Source: Brachionus koreanus
Taxonomy: Eukaryota; Rotifera; Eurotatoria; Ploima; Brachionidae
DNA: 64,000 nucleotides
Assembly: GCA_016987375.1 (NCBI GenBank)
Contig: PJRA01000263.1
Span: 4,672,351 to 4,736,350, forward strand
Direction of reading: 5' to 3'
The notes below the pieces were generated by a model. That model had not been told where the DNA came from, did no database searches, and was given only the letters and a program-made list of their open reading frames with translations. Shown here one piece after another: positions 11,267 through 23,824 of this stretch. Each line of letters starts with the position of its first letter. Within the stretch, counting starts at the first letter, position 1. Both the position numbers and the translations under genes were made by a program.

Positions 11267-13655
11267 TTATTTGATTCTGGGATCATTTCTGGTTGGTGTC
11301 ATTTCCAAATTTTTGATTTCATTTATCTTTACCTAAAATTTTGTTTAAAATTATTTCGAAAAAATTTATAAAAATTGAACTTATACTTCATTTAGTTCAG
11401 GTGCAATTGGCGATAGACCAGGACTATTTGTTCCATTTTCACCTTCATAATTTAGACTAAAATTCTCAAAATGTTTCATCAATGCATTTTGTATAAAATT
11501 GCTATCTTTTCTAGTTTCCGAAGCTTTGCTTAAAACTTCTAGTTCTTGTTTTGCAGACTCTCTTTGCTTATTTAAAAAATTTATCTGCTCTTTGAGCATT
11601 TGCTGTTCCTGTTTAACCCTTTCCAAAGCTTCTAGCTTTGTTTTGTCATCAATGTCGTTTATTTCAACCGATCGATCAAATGAATTCGAATTTCCTTTTT
11701 CAAATTTTTCCATATGCTCTTGTTGTAGTTGTTTTAATCTTTCCTGAACTTGCAAATTTTTGTCTCTGACAAGATCAATTTGATTATTAAATTCCAGATT
11801 CTTGTGCGATTGACTTTCTCCTTGGTTAGCATTGCTATGAGATAACGATGATGAAGGCCTATTGATCGAATGATTTTTTGCCGCAAATTGCTCATTAAAA
11901 AGCTCTGAATTGTTATGATAATTAAAGCTAGCGCTCTGTGGCCGATTTTGGCTTTGGCGATTGTAGACCAAATTTTGAAATTGGGCCACTGAGGTCGATT
12001 TGATCAAGTTGCTTGATGGCACATCATATTGAAGCATTGCACTAAGTCTCTGAGAAAATTTATCTTCATAATTCATTTGAGCTAATGGTTTGATTATATT
12101 CATTCCCTCATGTGGCTGACTGGTGAAAGCAGATGGCTTAGAATCAGATGATTGACAAGAATTATTATTATTATTACCATTATTGCTATTATAATTAATA
12201 AACGAATTTGTTTTGATTATTAATTTTATTTGGTCCATTTCAGCTGCTAATTTGGCATTTTGTGCCATAAAATTGCTAACTATTTTTTCATTTTGCTCTT
12301 TTACAATAAGAACTTCATTGGTTAGTCCATCGATTAGTTTTCGATGAATGTCTAATTGCTTGCTGCATTCTGCTTGCTTTAATTTTTCATAATTAAATTC
12401 AATAACCGAATCCCTGAGGTAATCGATTAAATTGGACACAATTTGAATTAGCTGAATGGTGTAGCTTGAGGAATTTTTTATTGAGTTGATACCTGATTTT
12501 TTGATAACACCATTTGCGTTTTTTTGTTTGCCGATATGATTTTCAAAATCGTTCAATTTGTTCTCCAAATCGCTCAAGGCTTTTTTCAATTCATCATTGA
12601 AATTCGATAAAGAACTATTTTGATTTTTGTTTTCAGATGTTTCATCCAAATTTTTTTCCCTTCTTTCTACTGATTGATCAGTGGTTTCGTACGCTTTTTT
12701 CTCGTAATTTTGAGCCAAATTGTCGATTACTCGCTGCAAGTCCTTTAGATTTATATTGCTTGACTTTATTTTGACTGCTAAATCATTTAGATCAGAGTCA
12801 AATTCTGACTTTTGGGTGTCAGACTCGTTCAGGTTTTTGCACTTTACTTCAAAACTAGGTGACTTTTTGTCATTATTTTTTGAATTACTGAAAGGAAGAT
12901 TAGATCTTAATGTAACAGAATTAAATTTCGAATCGTAAAAGATAAGTAGAGAAAATTACTCGTTTAAATCAGTGACGTTGGGCGCTAGAGTTAAATTTAT
13001 TTTTGGCTGTTTCTAAAATATGAAATTCGAGTTAGAAAAATTAAAGCATAGTCTTAAAGAACTTAATTACTTTTGTAAAATTTTTAAAATTAGAACTATT
13101 AGTGTCATCGTCAAAAAATTCTCGCACTACCTTCAAGGTTGAATCCGATTTGACAATTAAATTTTTGATCTGCTCATCATCATATAAAATTTCTTTTAAA
13201 AGAGCCAATTTAGACTGAGGATCAGTCAATTGATTTTTTTTATCTAAAAAATAAAATAAAAAGACTAAATTTAAGCTTAAATTTTGAAATTTAAGAACTT
13301 TTCTGAATTTCTTTTTTCTGATTTTCATATTTGACCATATCCAAATTTTTTGATTTTGAATTTAATTTTCTTTTTTCCTTAAAAAAATTAATTCAAAATG
13401 ATATTAAACAAATTGATGCTGAAAAAAAAGACCAACCAATTCTTCATTAGTCGCCTTATGCTGACTCATATCTGTTTTGTTGGACTTAAATTAAAAAATT
13501 AAAAAAAAAACACTTAAATTTTTTTTCTTTTTGCATACATCCCAAGCTGGTTTAGTTCGAGTAACTTTTTTTGCTGAGTTTTGTGCTTTTGAATTAGTAA
13601 GACTTGGTCTATTGGTTGAACTAGCTGATGTAGTTCGTGCCCGGGAATTCAACAT
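11267..13655 (-). CDS. SPICE1: Spindle and centriole-associated protein 1 homolog
   Basis: Exons are 13655-13539, 13460-13437 (24 nt), 13377-13299, 13243-13071, 13012-12960, 12887-11387 and probably 11332-11267, giving about 670 aa. The order of family landmarks fits vertebrate SPICE1. KPAWD plus HKATNEEL parallels the family's W-D and HRAT-x-E-D-L block. LLKEILYDDEQIKNLIVKSD parallels its KEILSDQ...KSD block. LTLAPNVTD parallels FPNVTVAPD. SSSYTIQLIQIVSNLIDYL with LIDGLTNEVL parallels the family's central helical block. Long coiled coils follow (residues of 11.4-12.6 kb). SPICE1 acts in centriole duplication and spindle architecture. The last exon is chosen because GAA|GTATAA can splice in phase to GTAAAGATA; otherwise the protein stops at 11381. 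Confidence 0.85.
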
Positions 13656-14205
13656 TTTTGTTTGTGAGTTTTTAAGATCAATTCACCCAAATACAGTCTA
13701 AACAAATTTATTAACCGATAATTAGAAAAAAATTCAAATATCCTCTCTAAACCTTCAACTTTTTTTTTTTGAATTAATTATTTTCCATGGCTATATTCAA
13801 AAGTTTCAAACGTGCATCTTTGATATTAATTTTAAATCTTCAAAGGGACATTTTTTCAAGTCTTTTATTAATATGCATAGAAACCAAAAAAACTAGAATT
13901 AGCTTATGGTAGTTCAATGATCTGTAAAAACTTTTATGTTTAGCATTTTATAAAACCGACTAGTCGGTTAGTGTAAATTTGTTTTTCATTTATTTTTTAA
14001 AAATTTAAATTTTTCATTAAGTGGCAAAATTTTTATTTAAATTTACAATTTTTGGGTTAGTACTATTAAAAAAAAAATGCTACAAATGAAAATAATATTA
14101 AAATAACAATTTTAGAAAAAAAATTGATCGGAGTAAATTTTTAGACAATTAATTTAAAAAATATCACATCATTTAAATAGCTAGGAATTTTGTGAATAAA
14201 AATAC
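13656..14205. other. Spacer with a 16-bp perfect palindrome
   Basis: Short intergenic space upstream of SPICE1. The only notable item is the self-complementary AACCGACTAGTCGGTT at 13954-13969. Confidence 0.5.
13954..13969. repeat. 16-bp perfect palindrome
   Basis: AACCGACTAGTCGGTT is self-complementary and stands out in the A/T-rich spacer between SPICE1 and the peptide precursor. It could be a dimeric protein-binding site or chance. Confidence 0.6.
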
Positions 14206-14616
14206 TTATCCAGTCCTGATGACTGGTATTTTGCTATATCGGCTGGTGTACATGTTTCTCTTAAACCAGTCAAAGCGTTTCATAAAATTTTGTCTTTCGT
14301 TTAAATTTCCACTTGGATTTACTTCGGCGCTGAACTCTTTTGCTATCAAATAGTTGCTTAATTTACCTTTATTTTTCAAATTTTGGTCAAGTAAATTTGG
14401 AATTTCCGAGTCCGAGTTTAAACTTTCTGCAATGACATTTATCAAGTTGTACTGGTTTTCAATTTCTTTTTTAATAGCTCGAATTAAGCTTAAATTTTCA
14501 TCCAGTACTTTACTATTCAATTCATTAGATACTGCCATGTCTTCTTTGCATTCGGAAAATGCAATACAACAAACTAGTCCTAATATTGTGATAAATTTTT
14601 CTATTTTTCCACTCAT
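14206..14616 (-). CDS. Putative secreted neuropeptide-like precursor, 136 aa
   Basis: The single-exon ORF opens with a signal-peptide-like N-terminus: MSGKIEK, the hydrophobic FITILGLVCCIAF, then SECKED as a likely cleavage region. A polar helical spacer follows. The C-terminus carries dibasic KR at residues 113-114 and 119-120. These would release the tetrapeptide FDWF and a 15-residue peptide, NMYTSRYSKIPVIRT, whose following Gly136 is the last residue before the stop, the classic donor for C-terminal amidation. This layout is what peptide-hormone precursors look like. I do not recognise the mature peptide as a named family. Its receptor and role are unknown. Confidence 0.65.
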   Translation of the reverse strand: MSGKIEKFITILGLVCCIAFSECKEDMAVSNELNSKVLDENLSLIRAIKKEIENQYNLINVIAESLNSDSEIPNLLDQNLKNKGKLSNYLIAKEFSAEVNPSGNLNERQNFMKRFDWFKRNMYTSRYSKIPVIRTG

Positions 14617-17600
14617 CCTTTTTTTTGCTCAAAGTTTTTTATTAACTAGTGAGTAAATTCGAAATTTATAAACCTCTATTGTAATCTAATTAAAGAGGAT
14701 ATTAATTCTAAATTTTTCCTCTAACCATTCATGCAAACAAATCTTTTTATTAAATTTAGAATAAAGTCATACAATATTATAAAAAAAAAAAGGTATTTTT
14801 TCGAAATTCCAACCTACATTTAATTTTTGAATTATTTAATTATTTTATTAGATTACGGCAAGCTTTATTCTAAGTTCTAAAATTATCTAATTTATTTTTA
14901 ATTTACGTAAAAGATGACTAAAGTCTAGAATGAAAAGCAGTTTTTTTTTTAGATCAATTTCAATTCAGTAGTTATATTAATTATTTACCAAAATTGGTTT
15001 ATTAGGATCAAATAATATATTTAAACAAAAAGTTTATTAAATAATTTCAATGGGAATGTTCAATTTTTTTAAAAATTTATTTATTTTAAATTTATGTCAA
15101 TAATTTTATTATCTGCTTATTTCCAGAATCGAGCTATTAATTTTTTATTCAAATTTAAAAATTATTTGATTCATTTTTTATTAAAAATTACAAATAAATG
15201 TTGATAAATATTTAGTTTTTTTCTAATCTCATATATATTCAACAATAATCAAGAGTAAGATAAAAATTTTTAAAAATATCAATTCATTGATAACTCGAAA
15301 TTTTAGCTAATATTATCAAAAATCAAAATATCTTTTGTTTGCTTTATATTTTTGAATAAGTCTTATCACTTGAAAGACAAATGCAAAATTGTGATCTCTT
15401 TATCAAACATTTTATTAAAAACCTGCTTTATTGTCAAATATACCAAGATAAATATCAAAATATACAAAGCAAATAAATACCAACAAAAATATACATCTTC
15501 CGATTGATTGTATGAAAAGATGATTTCCTGTTTTTCTTAATTAAAATTCTTTAAATTGTACTTTCAGTGTCCTCGTAGCCTGAACTTGATGAGCTGAATA
15601 AAAAATCGATATTTAGACCAAAATGGCTAATCAAATTTGTTTGATCAATTTAATTAGGTCTTTACTGTGGCTTTTCAAGGGCTTTATTGGAATTTTTTTA
15701 AGTGCAGAAATCAGTACAATTTAAATGTGAATAGGACACTTTCTCAATCACCTAAATTTTCTAACATTAATTGGATTTTAGAGCTGCTTTCAGAATTAAT
15801 GCAGTAAAAAATTGTTTATCAAAAACAAAGAAGTCTATGCATGGTTAAAATTTAAATTAAATAAAATAACCTATATTTTAATTTCCAAATAGAAAAGACA
15901 CAACGATTCAATAAACAATAATGATTTTTATACCTGATTGGCATTTTTCTTCTAATTATTTTCTCATTAGACGAAATAAAGTAAATAGAAGAGCATGCTA
16001 TCTTCCGATATTTGGCCCTGTGAATAAAATTTTAATATTTTTTTTAAATTTAAGAAATTGGAGGTTATATTTATTTTTTTTGCTCAGTATAAATATTAAA
16101 TATTTAAATTTGTTTTTCAAAGTAAACCTTAAAAGTTTAAGTGGCAAAAATAGCAGCTTCAAATGTCGCTTAACTAGTTCTGTTTTTCAAGTTGATTTTT
16201 GAAAAATTTGTTAAGCACAATTTTATGCTAGAAGAAAATTATGTATAAAATAGAAGATCAATGCTATAAGGAAATTTTTAAGGCGATGTTTTTTAAATTA
16301 ATAGGAAATTATCAAAATTGATTCAAATTTGTATTTTTTTGTCAGATAAAGCGGACACATACTATTGAGCTCAATTTACAAGTTATTTTTTTATCATACT
16401 CATAATAGATTTTTTAATTGGAATATATTAACACTCAAATGCCGGAGGGATTTTATTTTATTTGACTCATTTTTTTTAATTTTTTTTCAATGAAAATAAA
16501 ATTTTTTTGTAATAAATTTTAAATAATTTTATAATATTTTTGATTTAAGATGTGATTAAAAAAAAAAAAATTATAAAAAATTATTAAATTTATTGAATAA
16601 AATACAAATAATTTATTTATTTTTTCTCTAATTAAATTTAAGGAGAACCCCAGGCTGCTTAGAATGGAACTAAGTCCTTATTTTTAACCTAGCGTTAGTA
16701 AATAAAATGAGTTATGTGAAAATTTTTTCTTATAAAATAAATTTATAGATTTTAGTTAATTAATTTTTTTATGGAGAAACTATTGTTTTGAAATCTGAGT
16801 AGAGCGAAGTGAACTTAGCGTTTAAAGTATCAAAAAGCAAATAAAGGAAGTAACAAAATGGGTTCAAAAGACTTCTCCAGCCTTTGAGTGTCAAGATAGA
16901 ATTCGTGCATAGAATAAGAGACAAGACTTTAAGATAATATTTTTATGTCAAAAGCACAGTTGGTCTGCAATGAATTTATTTTTAATTTGGCCAAAATAGG
17001 AAAATTCAGGAAAAAAATACTTGAAGCGTTAAAATTTAAAATCATTCAGTCTAATTGTTTTAAATATTAATTAGTTCACAAAAAGATAGGAAGAGCACCA
17101 CTTAGGATTTATTAAATTTTCAAAAGGCATCGTCAAAACAAATGAAAAAAATTGAGCTTTGAAAAATAATTTTTATTCTTTTAGATGCTTTAGGCAAAAT
17201 TCTGCAAAATTGACCGATTAAATAGTTTTCTATTTCATATGGTATGATTAAATTTAAGATTATTTGAAATAAATTTTTAGATAAATTCGCATTACATAAT
17301 AAAATCAATTAATTAAAGTACGAATTGATAAACGAAAATTGTAGTTTATTTTTGGTTTTAATTGTATTTTAGCTAATTGTTTTTATTTTTAAGATCAGCT
17401 GATAAAATATCTTAAGCCTAAATTTTAAATTTTAATTTAAATAAATTTTTGGAATAACTTAAATCGCACTAAGTAAATATGAAGTTTTATCGAACGATTT
17501 AAGTTTATCTCGTATTTTTTAAGTTTAAAGGAAGCTAAAGGAAAAATTTTAATTAGAAATTTTTCTGATAATTTTTTTTAAGATAAATAATTAGTTTAGT

Positions 17601-17912
17601 ATTCTCAACTCAGCCAAAAAAAGCTTTTCGAATATTGATTAGATTTGGAATTTATTTTAATTGAGATTAATGTCTGTATTTTTTTTTAGTCAAAATATAA
17701 TTAAAGTCTTAAATGGAATCATGTTTTAATTTTCAAAGCTTTTCAAAATTGTTTCCTTTTGGCTAAAATTTGATAAATAAATTGCAAGATTTAAAAAAAA
17801 AACTAACACACTTTTATTAAATAAATAATCTAAAAAGACAAATTAACGTAAATTAGAAAGAAAGTTAAAATCGTACGGCGGATATTTTTCTAGAATTTAT
17901 ATCTTTTAAGCT
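14617..17912. other. Gene-poor A/T-rich region
   Basis: About 3.3 kb without a supportable gene. A 93-codon open stretch at 15921-16202 (plus) is hydrophobic low-complexity sequence and is not credited. Confidence 0.5.
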
Positions 17913-18300
17913 TTAATTGCCCGATTGCTGCTGTTTTTGCCCTTTAATTTTTTTGCCATCAGTGTTTTTTCTTTCTGTACTTTTCACTGAGCTATTTTCT
18001 TTGGCTTTATTCAAAAAGAAAGCAATTATTCTCGGTTGAGTGTTCTCTTTTATCGTAAAATTTTGATTTTTAATCGAAATTTTAAAGACTAATTTGTTAA
18101 AATTTTTTGGCTCTAAAATTAAGCTCCATATGGTCATAAAATAAGATTGTTTTACGCAATAACAAAATAAATTGAGTATAATTTTTTGCCACAATTGTTT
18201 TTTGAAGCAGCTAACTTCTGCGGTATCATACAAATTATTTTTTTTAAGGATTGAACTTAAAGCCCTTAAAGCTTTGTTATTCTTTTTGAAATAAAAAAGT
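17913..18300 (-). CDS. Doubtful hypothetical ORF
   Basis: The last 60 or so codons (to a stop at 17913) look like protein. They end in a Lys/Gln-rich tail, ENSSVKSTERKNTDGKKIKG then QKQQQSGN. An upstream stretch, NKALRALSSILKKNNLYDTA, also looks coding. The segment between them, rich in Phe, Cys and Tyr, looks intron-like, but I found no phase-consistent join. No domain is recognised. It may be a two-exon small gene. Confidence 0.35.
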
Positions 18301-20355
18301 AGAATTAACAAAAAATTTTATCTGTATCTCTTTAATTGTATTAAACATTTCTATAATCGCATGCAGGTTGAAAAGAAGGTTTTAGACCATTCTGAACTTC
18401 TCAAAGGGTCAAAACCCTTAAATTATTATCTAAATAAAAATAAAATAAAAAAGTGGAATTCATCTCTTTGTCAGTCAATAGTTTTAATTTCAACAAAAAA
18501 TAGACAATACAAATTTATCTTAAAAATTTAGAAACAATTTTTATTTTCAGATTAAATAAAATGAATTTTTTTAGATAAATATTTTTATTAAGTAAATATC
18601 ATTTTTTGATTAATTGTTACTTTCCAATTTTCTTGAACTAGGCAAAAAATTTTGGTAGGCGAATTAAACAACATATACGAGAGCAGGTGTTGAAGATTTT
18701 GGCAAATCTATAGTAATTTTGCTGATTATTATTAAGTTCAATCGCCATTAGAAAATTAGAAATAGTCTGCGTTAATATACGTATAATTTAATCCAGTTAA
18801 TTTTACATAAACACCAGCTCTTTTTTTAGGGATTAGTAAACAAATAAATAATTAATCAATGGCAGTTTTTGAAAACAAAATCGAAAGACTATTTTCAGTT
18901 ATATTGAATATGTATTCAAAATTTAATTTGAATATTAAAGAGAAAAGATATTACTGCCAGTAATAATATTGCATTATTGATTTATTTATTAATCACAAAG
19001 CTTTTTGAGGTATTTGAAATAGTCTGAACCTAGAAGTCTGCTCATGATTTTTAAATAAATACAAGTAAATTATTTAATTCTAATAATAAAAGCCTTAAGC
19101 GAATTTAATTCAAAACTTGTTAACTAATCATCGATGAAAACATATAAATAGTCGGACGGTTGATTGCATTTAGATAGAACACGCGAGCACATATGACCGA
19201 AAATTTGATCACGCTCAAACAAAAATTGCATGGACAGAGTTTAGTAAATTAATTAGAAAAAAATAAAAGACCTTATTATTTTATTTCAAATTAATTAAAA
19301 TACTCCCCTTGGTCACTGGATTATTGTGTTCTTTCAAATCGATATCTAAATTCCTAATTCGTGTTCATATTTCAATATTGTTTACAGTTTATTTATATTT
19401 CTATCTTTCAACCAGGCTCTCTATTTAATTAAGAAGAGCCAGTCACTAAATATAAGGGTCTGTGTATATGTTTTCATATGCACCGTACTCGCTAAAAAGA
19501 GTCTGTTTAGTATTAATATTTTTCGACAGTTCTTATTTGCTCAATTGTACCTCTGGCTATTTATGGTTAATTTGGTTTAAGCTTTTGAAAATTATCATTT
19601 TCGAAAGCAAGTATTCAAAGGATTAATTTAACATTTGAGTATCATGTTAAAATCTAGATTAAAGCTTGGTATTTTATTTCTATGTTAGTCAGCTAATAGT
19701 TTTAATTTTTTGCCACTAATTGAAGCAGTTTAATTGTTTTTGATAAGAAGAAAAAACTTTATCAATCGATGTATTTTTCTAAAATAAACCATTAATTAAG
19801 ACAGTATTTTTTTCTGATAAGCAAATTTTAGATCAAATTTTTAATTATTGGTTTGGTCATTTTATTAAAATAAAAAAGGCCCTGAGTCAAATAAAGATAT
19901 AATTAGAAAATTAGCAAAATATATTTGAAGAATAATTTAAGAAAATTTTCTAATAAATATTTTTAGTCATCAGAAAAAAAATTGTATCTGAGTTTTAAAA
20001 AGATAAATTAATAAATTTTTTTATCAAAAAAAAAATATTATTAAACAAAAAGATGTATAAATATTTTCAATAAAATTGATAAATTTTTTAGAGATATGCT
20101 CTTTAAATTAATCTTTATCTAAATTGGAATTATGGGATCGTTTAATATATATATATATATATATATTGGATAAGTTTTATTAAATAATTATTTTATTAAT
20201 TTAATCAAAAAATGATTCTGGTAGAATTGGTGATTTGAGTGGAATTTAGCCTTCTTTTCAAACTAATTAAATATTCTAATATTAGGGTAAGTCAAAAGAT
20301 TTTTTAAATTATCAATTAAAAAAGCAATAATTAGTTAATCTTCAAATAAAAACCA
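18301..20355. other. Intergenic, with a (TA)n microsatellite
   Basis: A/T-rich with no gene visible. A (TA)n run occupies about 20144-20167. Confidence 0.5.
20144..20167. repeat. (TA)n microsatellite
   Basis: About a dozen uninterrupted TA units are read directly. Confidence 0.9.
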
Positions 20356-20725
20356 TTATGCCCTAAAGCGACATCCATCTTCGAAGGAAAAAAAGATGTG
20401 CTTAAATGCTGGATAAGGTAGAAGTTCGACCCATTCCACCTCCTTTATTTTTGCCATTGCTCTTCTATCTAAATGAGGTCTAGTGTTATCTTGAAGAAGC
20501 AAACAAACAAACTTGATTTCGCTTGACCAAAGAAGAAAATTTTTCTTGAAATGAAGCATTCTTTTGTTCTAATTGTTCAGAAAAAAAAATTGCATTTATA
20601 GCGCGATCGTCTGGAACCAATTGTGTAATATATTTTCATCTTTTTATCAAATGGTCGTCTTTTCACGATTCACAAAATCGTTTAGATAGGTCCAATCATT
20701 GACTTCAGCCACATGATTAATTTTT
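20356..20725 (-). pseudogene. Mariner-like transposase relic
   Basis: On the minus strand the relic reads NDWTYLNDFVNREK, then SEQLEQKNASFQEK, then VCLLLQDNTRPHLDRRAM, then KEVEWVELLPYPAF. LLQDNTRPH is the DNARPH-type catalytic motif of mariner transposases, and ELLPYPAF is the start of the following LPHPPYSPD block. A four-base (GTTT) repeat near 20505 shifts the frame and stops interrupt the upstream part. The N-terminal HTH and the rest of the catalytic domain are missing. Confidence 0.75.
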
Positions 20726-23700
20726 TGATGTCGCACAATGTTGCAAAATTATAAAAAAGATAATTTAGATTGAGTTTAGCTTTTAAATTTTTTAAATGTT
20801 AGAAAATAAATTTACAATTTACAATAATTTATCTGAACAGAATTAAATAGAATATGACATTAGAAATCTGTCAAATTAAAGTGAAGAAATATCATCGATT
20901 GTGAATGGTCATTTGATAATTCGTATTAGTAAACTTGTGGTTGCTCTTCTTACTTTAAGCACATTTTTACCTTTCACTGTTGATAATAGGTTTTTTTCCA
21001 ATCAAATGACGTAGCAAAACAAAAATTTCAAAATTTTCTTTTTAAGTTTTCGTGTTAAAGAGCATTTAGTTTTGTTTATTTTAAAATCTATTATGTCCTA
21101 AAGTTTTAGAATTACAAGGATGCTAAAACTAAAAATATCTAATCTTTAAAAAAAACGCAAAATTATGTAACTGAACATAACAGAAAATATAAAAAAAAAA
21201 TAGTGTATTTAAAGAACTCTTGTAAAGATTTATCTTCTTTTTACCAGTTATAAAACTAAAATGATTTTGATTTAGTTTTTGCATGTTTCTCTATTAAGTT
21301 TGTATTATTTTGTCAATAGAGTCTGTACCTGGATTTTTCATATAATTATTCTTTTAGTATTGAATTTTTTTTAAAATTTAGCCAAATTTGTAAATTTCAT
21401 TCAATCACCAAATAATTGTTAATCAATCGAAAAGCAAAAATAAGTTTTTTTTTCACAATTTATAATTAAATAATAAAATATTTTTTTTTTCAATTATTAT
21501 TTTTTTATAGTTCAATAAGATTAAAAAATAAATTAAAATCGATATTTATAGAAAGTGAAAAAAATATTATTTAATTTAATCTTTAAATTAGTAAAAGATA
21601 AGTGGATATTGTGACATATTTGAAAGTTAAATTAGTTTTTATTTAATTTACAAAGTTATTTTTGATTACATATGTTAATAAACTTAATCTATTAGATAAA
21701 GCTCGTAAATCAATATTTGACTTTATTTTGAATTAATTTATTACAAAATTTTCCTCTTCAACTTATTATCAAATTTCCAGGTTTCATGAGGAGATTTTTG
21801 ATCCTTTATTTTATTAAAATTCTTAATTGGATTGAAGCTTGATAAGCAGTAAATCGGTGTGAAACTAAAAAATTTTGATACCCAAGAGCAATGTTTATCA
21901 AGAACAGAATTAATCTCAACAATATAATTAAAAAATATATTATTTCAAGAAAATTGTATCTAAGTAACCAAGATAAGTATTAAGAATCGAATTAACCACT
22001 AATTGATATGCTTATTGACAGTTATTTTTTTTGTTCTAATGTATTTCAAGTAGATGGTCAGGTGTTTAGTCAATCAAGCATAACGCTCTTAATCTCAACA
22101 AATCACTTGAAAACACTTAAAGGTATTATTATTTAAACCGATTTTTAAGGAATATTTCCAATTAAATTCACGCTGTATCAGAATACAAATCAAACAAAAA
22201 TGACATGGTTTAAGAGCTTTTAAGCAAAGTAATTTGACACTATTGGAATTTTATAGCCACTTAAATCAAACCTGAATTTTCCGTTTAAACAAAATTTTTC
22301 CTCGAATAAATATTTATATACTAAAGTTACGTGTTTTTCTTTTTTATTTAATGGTTTGTTTTGTGGGCAGCATTTATTGTTAATAATATATTTAAATGTC
22401 AAAAATTACATTTCTAAATTTTAATTCAACTATCTAAAATGGAAACAAACTATTACCACTTTATTATAAATTAGAACTAAGAGAGTGTGTGTGTATGTTT
22501 TTATTTGCGTAATACACAATAGAAATCTATTAATTAAGTGCTATTTTCTCTAAAAGTATGAAAGTTAGATAATAGAAAAATTTAATCGATTATTACAAAT
22601 TGATTAATTACTCTGCATGGTTTCGAGCTAATTTTTGAAGTCAACACCAACACCGCAAGCAATTTTTGACATCACATATAAAAACGGAGATAAATATTTG
22701 AATAAAAAGATATCAAACCAAGACAATAATCCTCTTTGGATTTTTACCAGACAGTGGGATTTTTTTTTATTTAAAAATCTAAGCTTGTTAATTTTAAAAT
22801 TTGTGTTCAATTTTCAGGTTTTTTTAGACCTTAATTTTTTTAAGCGTTTTTTTTTTTTTTTTCAAATAGAAGTACTTAAGTATTTATTTGTGTTTTATTT
22901 TAGTATCAGGAGAATTGCGCTTTGATCAAAGTGATGGAACAACTCTTGGAATTGAGAAGTTCATTCAAGTAGAATTAAAAATAATCATATTTATTTAGGA
23001 ACTTTTAATGTGCTTAAGAAAAACATATTGTTTACTTTTAACAAATTTAGAGACCTCTCGACTAGTAAAGGTATTCGATTACTTACTTGCATAATTCTTA
23101 AATAAATAAACACAACAAATCGATAGTGACTAATCGAAAAAATGGAATTTTGTTATTCTAACAGCTTTTGGATCAAGTTTTGTTATTTTTCGCATTAGCA
23201 CTGTTCTGTGGTTCAGTATAAAATAAAGATGTAAACTACTAGATTTTATCTTGAATTAAAAGTTTTATCTTTATGCCAATCGATCAAGATAAGGAACTAA
23301 TTTTCTAGTTTTTTCACTGTTTCAGTTGAGCGTGCAACTATACTAATTTATCGTTTCAGTTCACGAGGTTTATTTGTACAAGTAGCTTAGATGGCTTTAT
23401 TAAGCAGTAATTAATTTTTTTTTAAACTAAATCAAATTTGATTTTAAAATAAATTAGTCAAGCCAAGTGTCAGTCTTAATGTATGCTCAATCAAGCTTTT
23501 AATTGAAAATAGTTTAACTAAATAAACTAAAATTTTGTGCTTTTTTTTATTTTTCACAGTTTTCCTAATGTTTATATTCTTTAATGTATATCAATCAAAT
23601 ATTGAATATCAATTTATTTGGTTTTGTTTACCACAATGATAAACATACATTCTGAATTACAATTAGTTTTTTTGCTGACCATTTATAGCACAAATAATTT

Positions 23701-23824
23701 TGTCAATCTTAATTGCGTAATATACAATTAAGTGAAGTGGAATTCATGAATTTTAAATATTTAAATATAACTTTTTTCTAGATATTGAATAAAATTTTAT
23801 GAACCAATAATTTATTAAACCAGA
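20726..23824. other. Gene-poor region upstream of FGFRL1-like gene
   Basis: About 3.1 kb of A/T-rich DNA. ORFs at 22220-22402 and 22628-22925 overlap on both strands and are low-complexity, so they are not credited. A short (GT)n lies near 22486. This stretch should include the promoter of the gene starting at 23825. Confidence 0.45.

Noticed and set aside
11499..11747. Cys/Ser-rich plus-strand ORF
   Set aside because: It is antisense to the SPICE1 coiled-coil exon, and its composition is the complement of Glu/Lys/Gln codons.
15921..16202. 93-codon plus-strand ORF
   Set aside because: Hydrophobic low-complexity translation from A/T-rich DNA, with no domain or splice context.
22628..22925. 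Overlapping ORFs on both strands
   Set aside because: Both are Phe/Leu/Lys-rich and mirror each other, and neither has a recognisable motif or exon partner.
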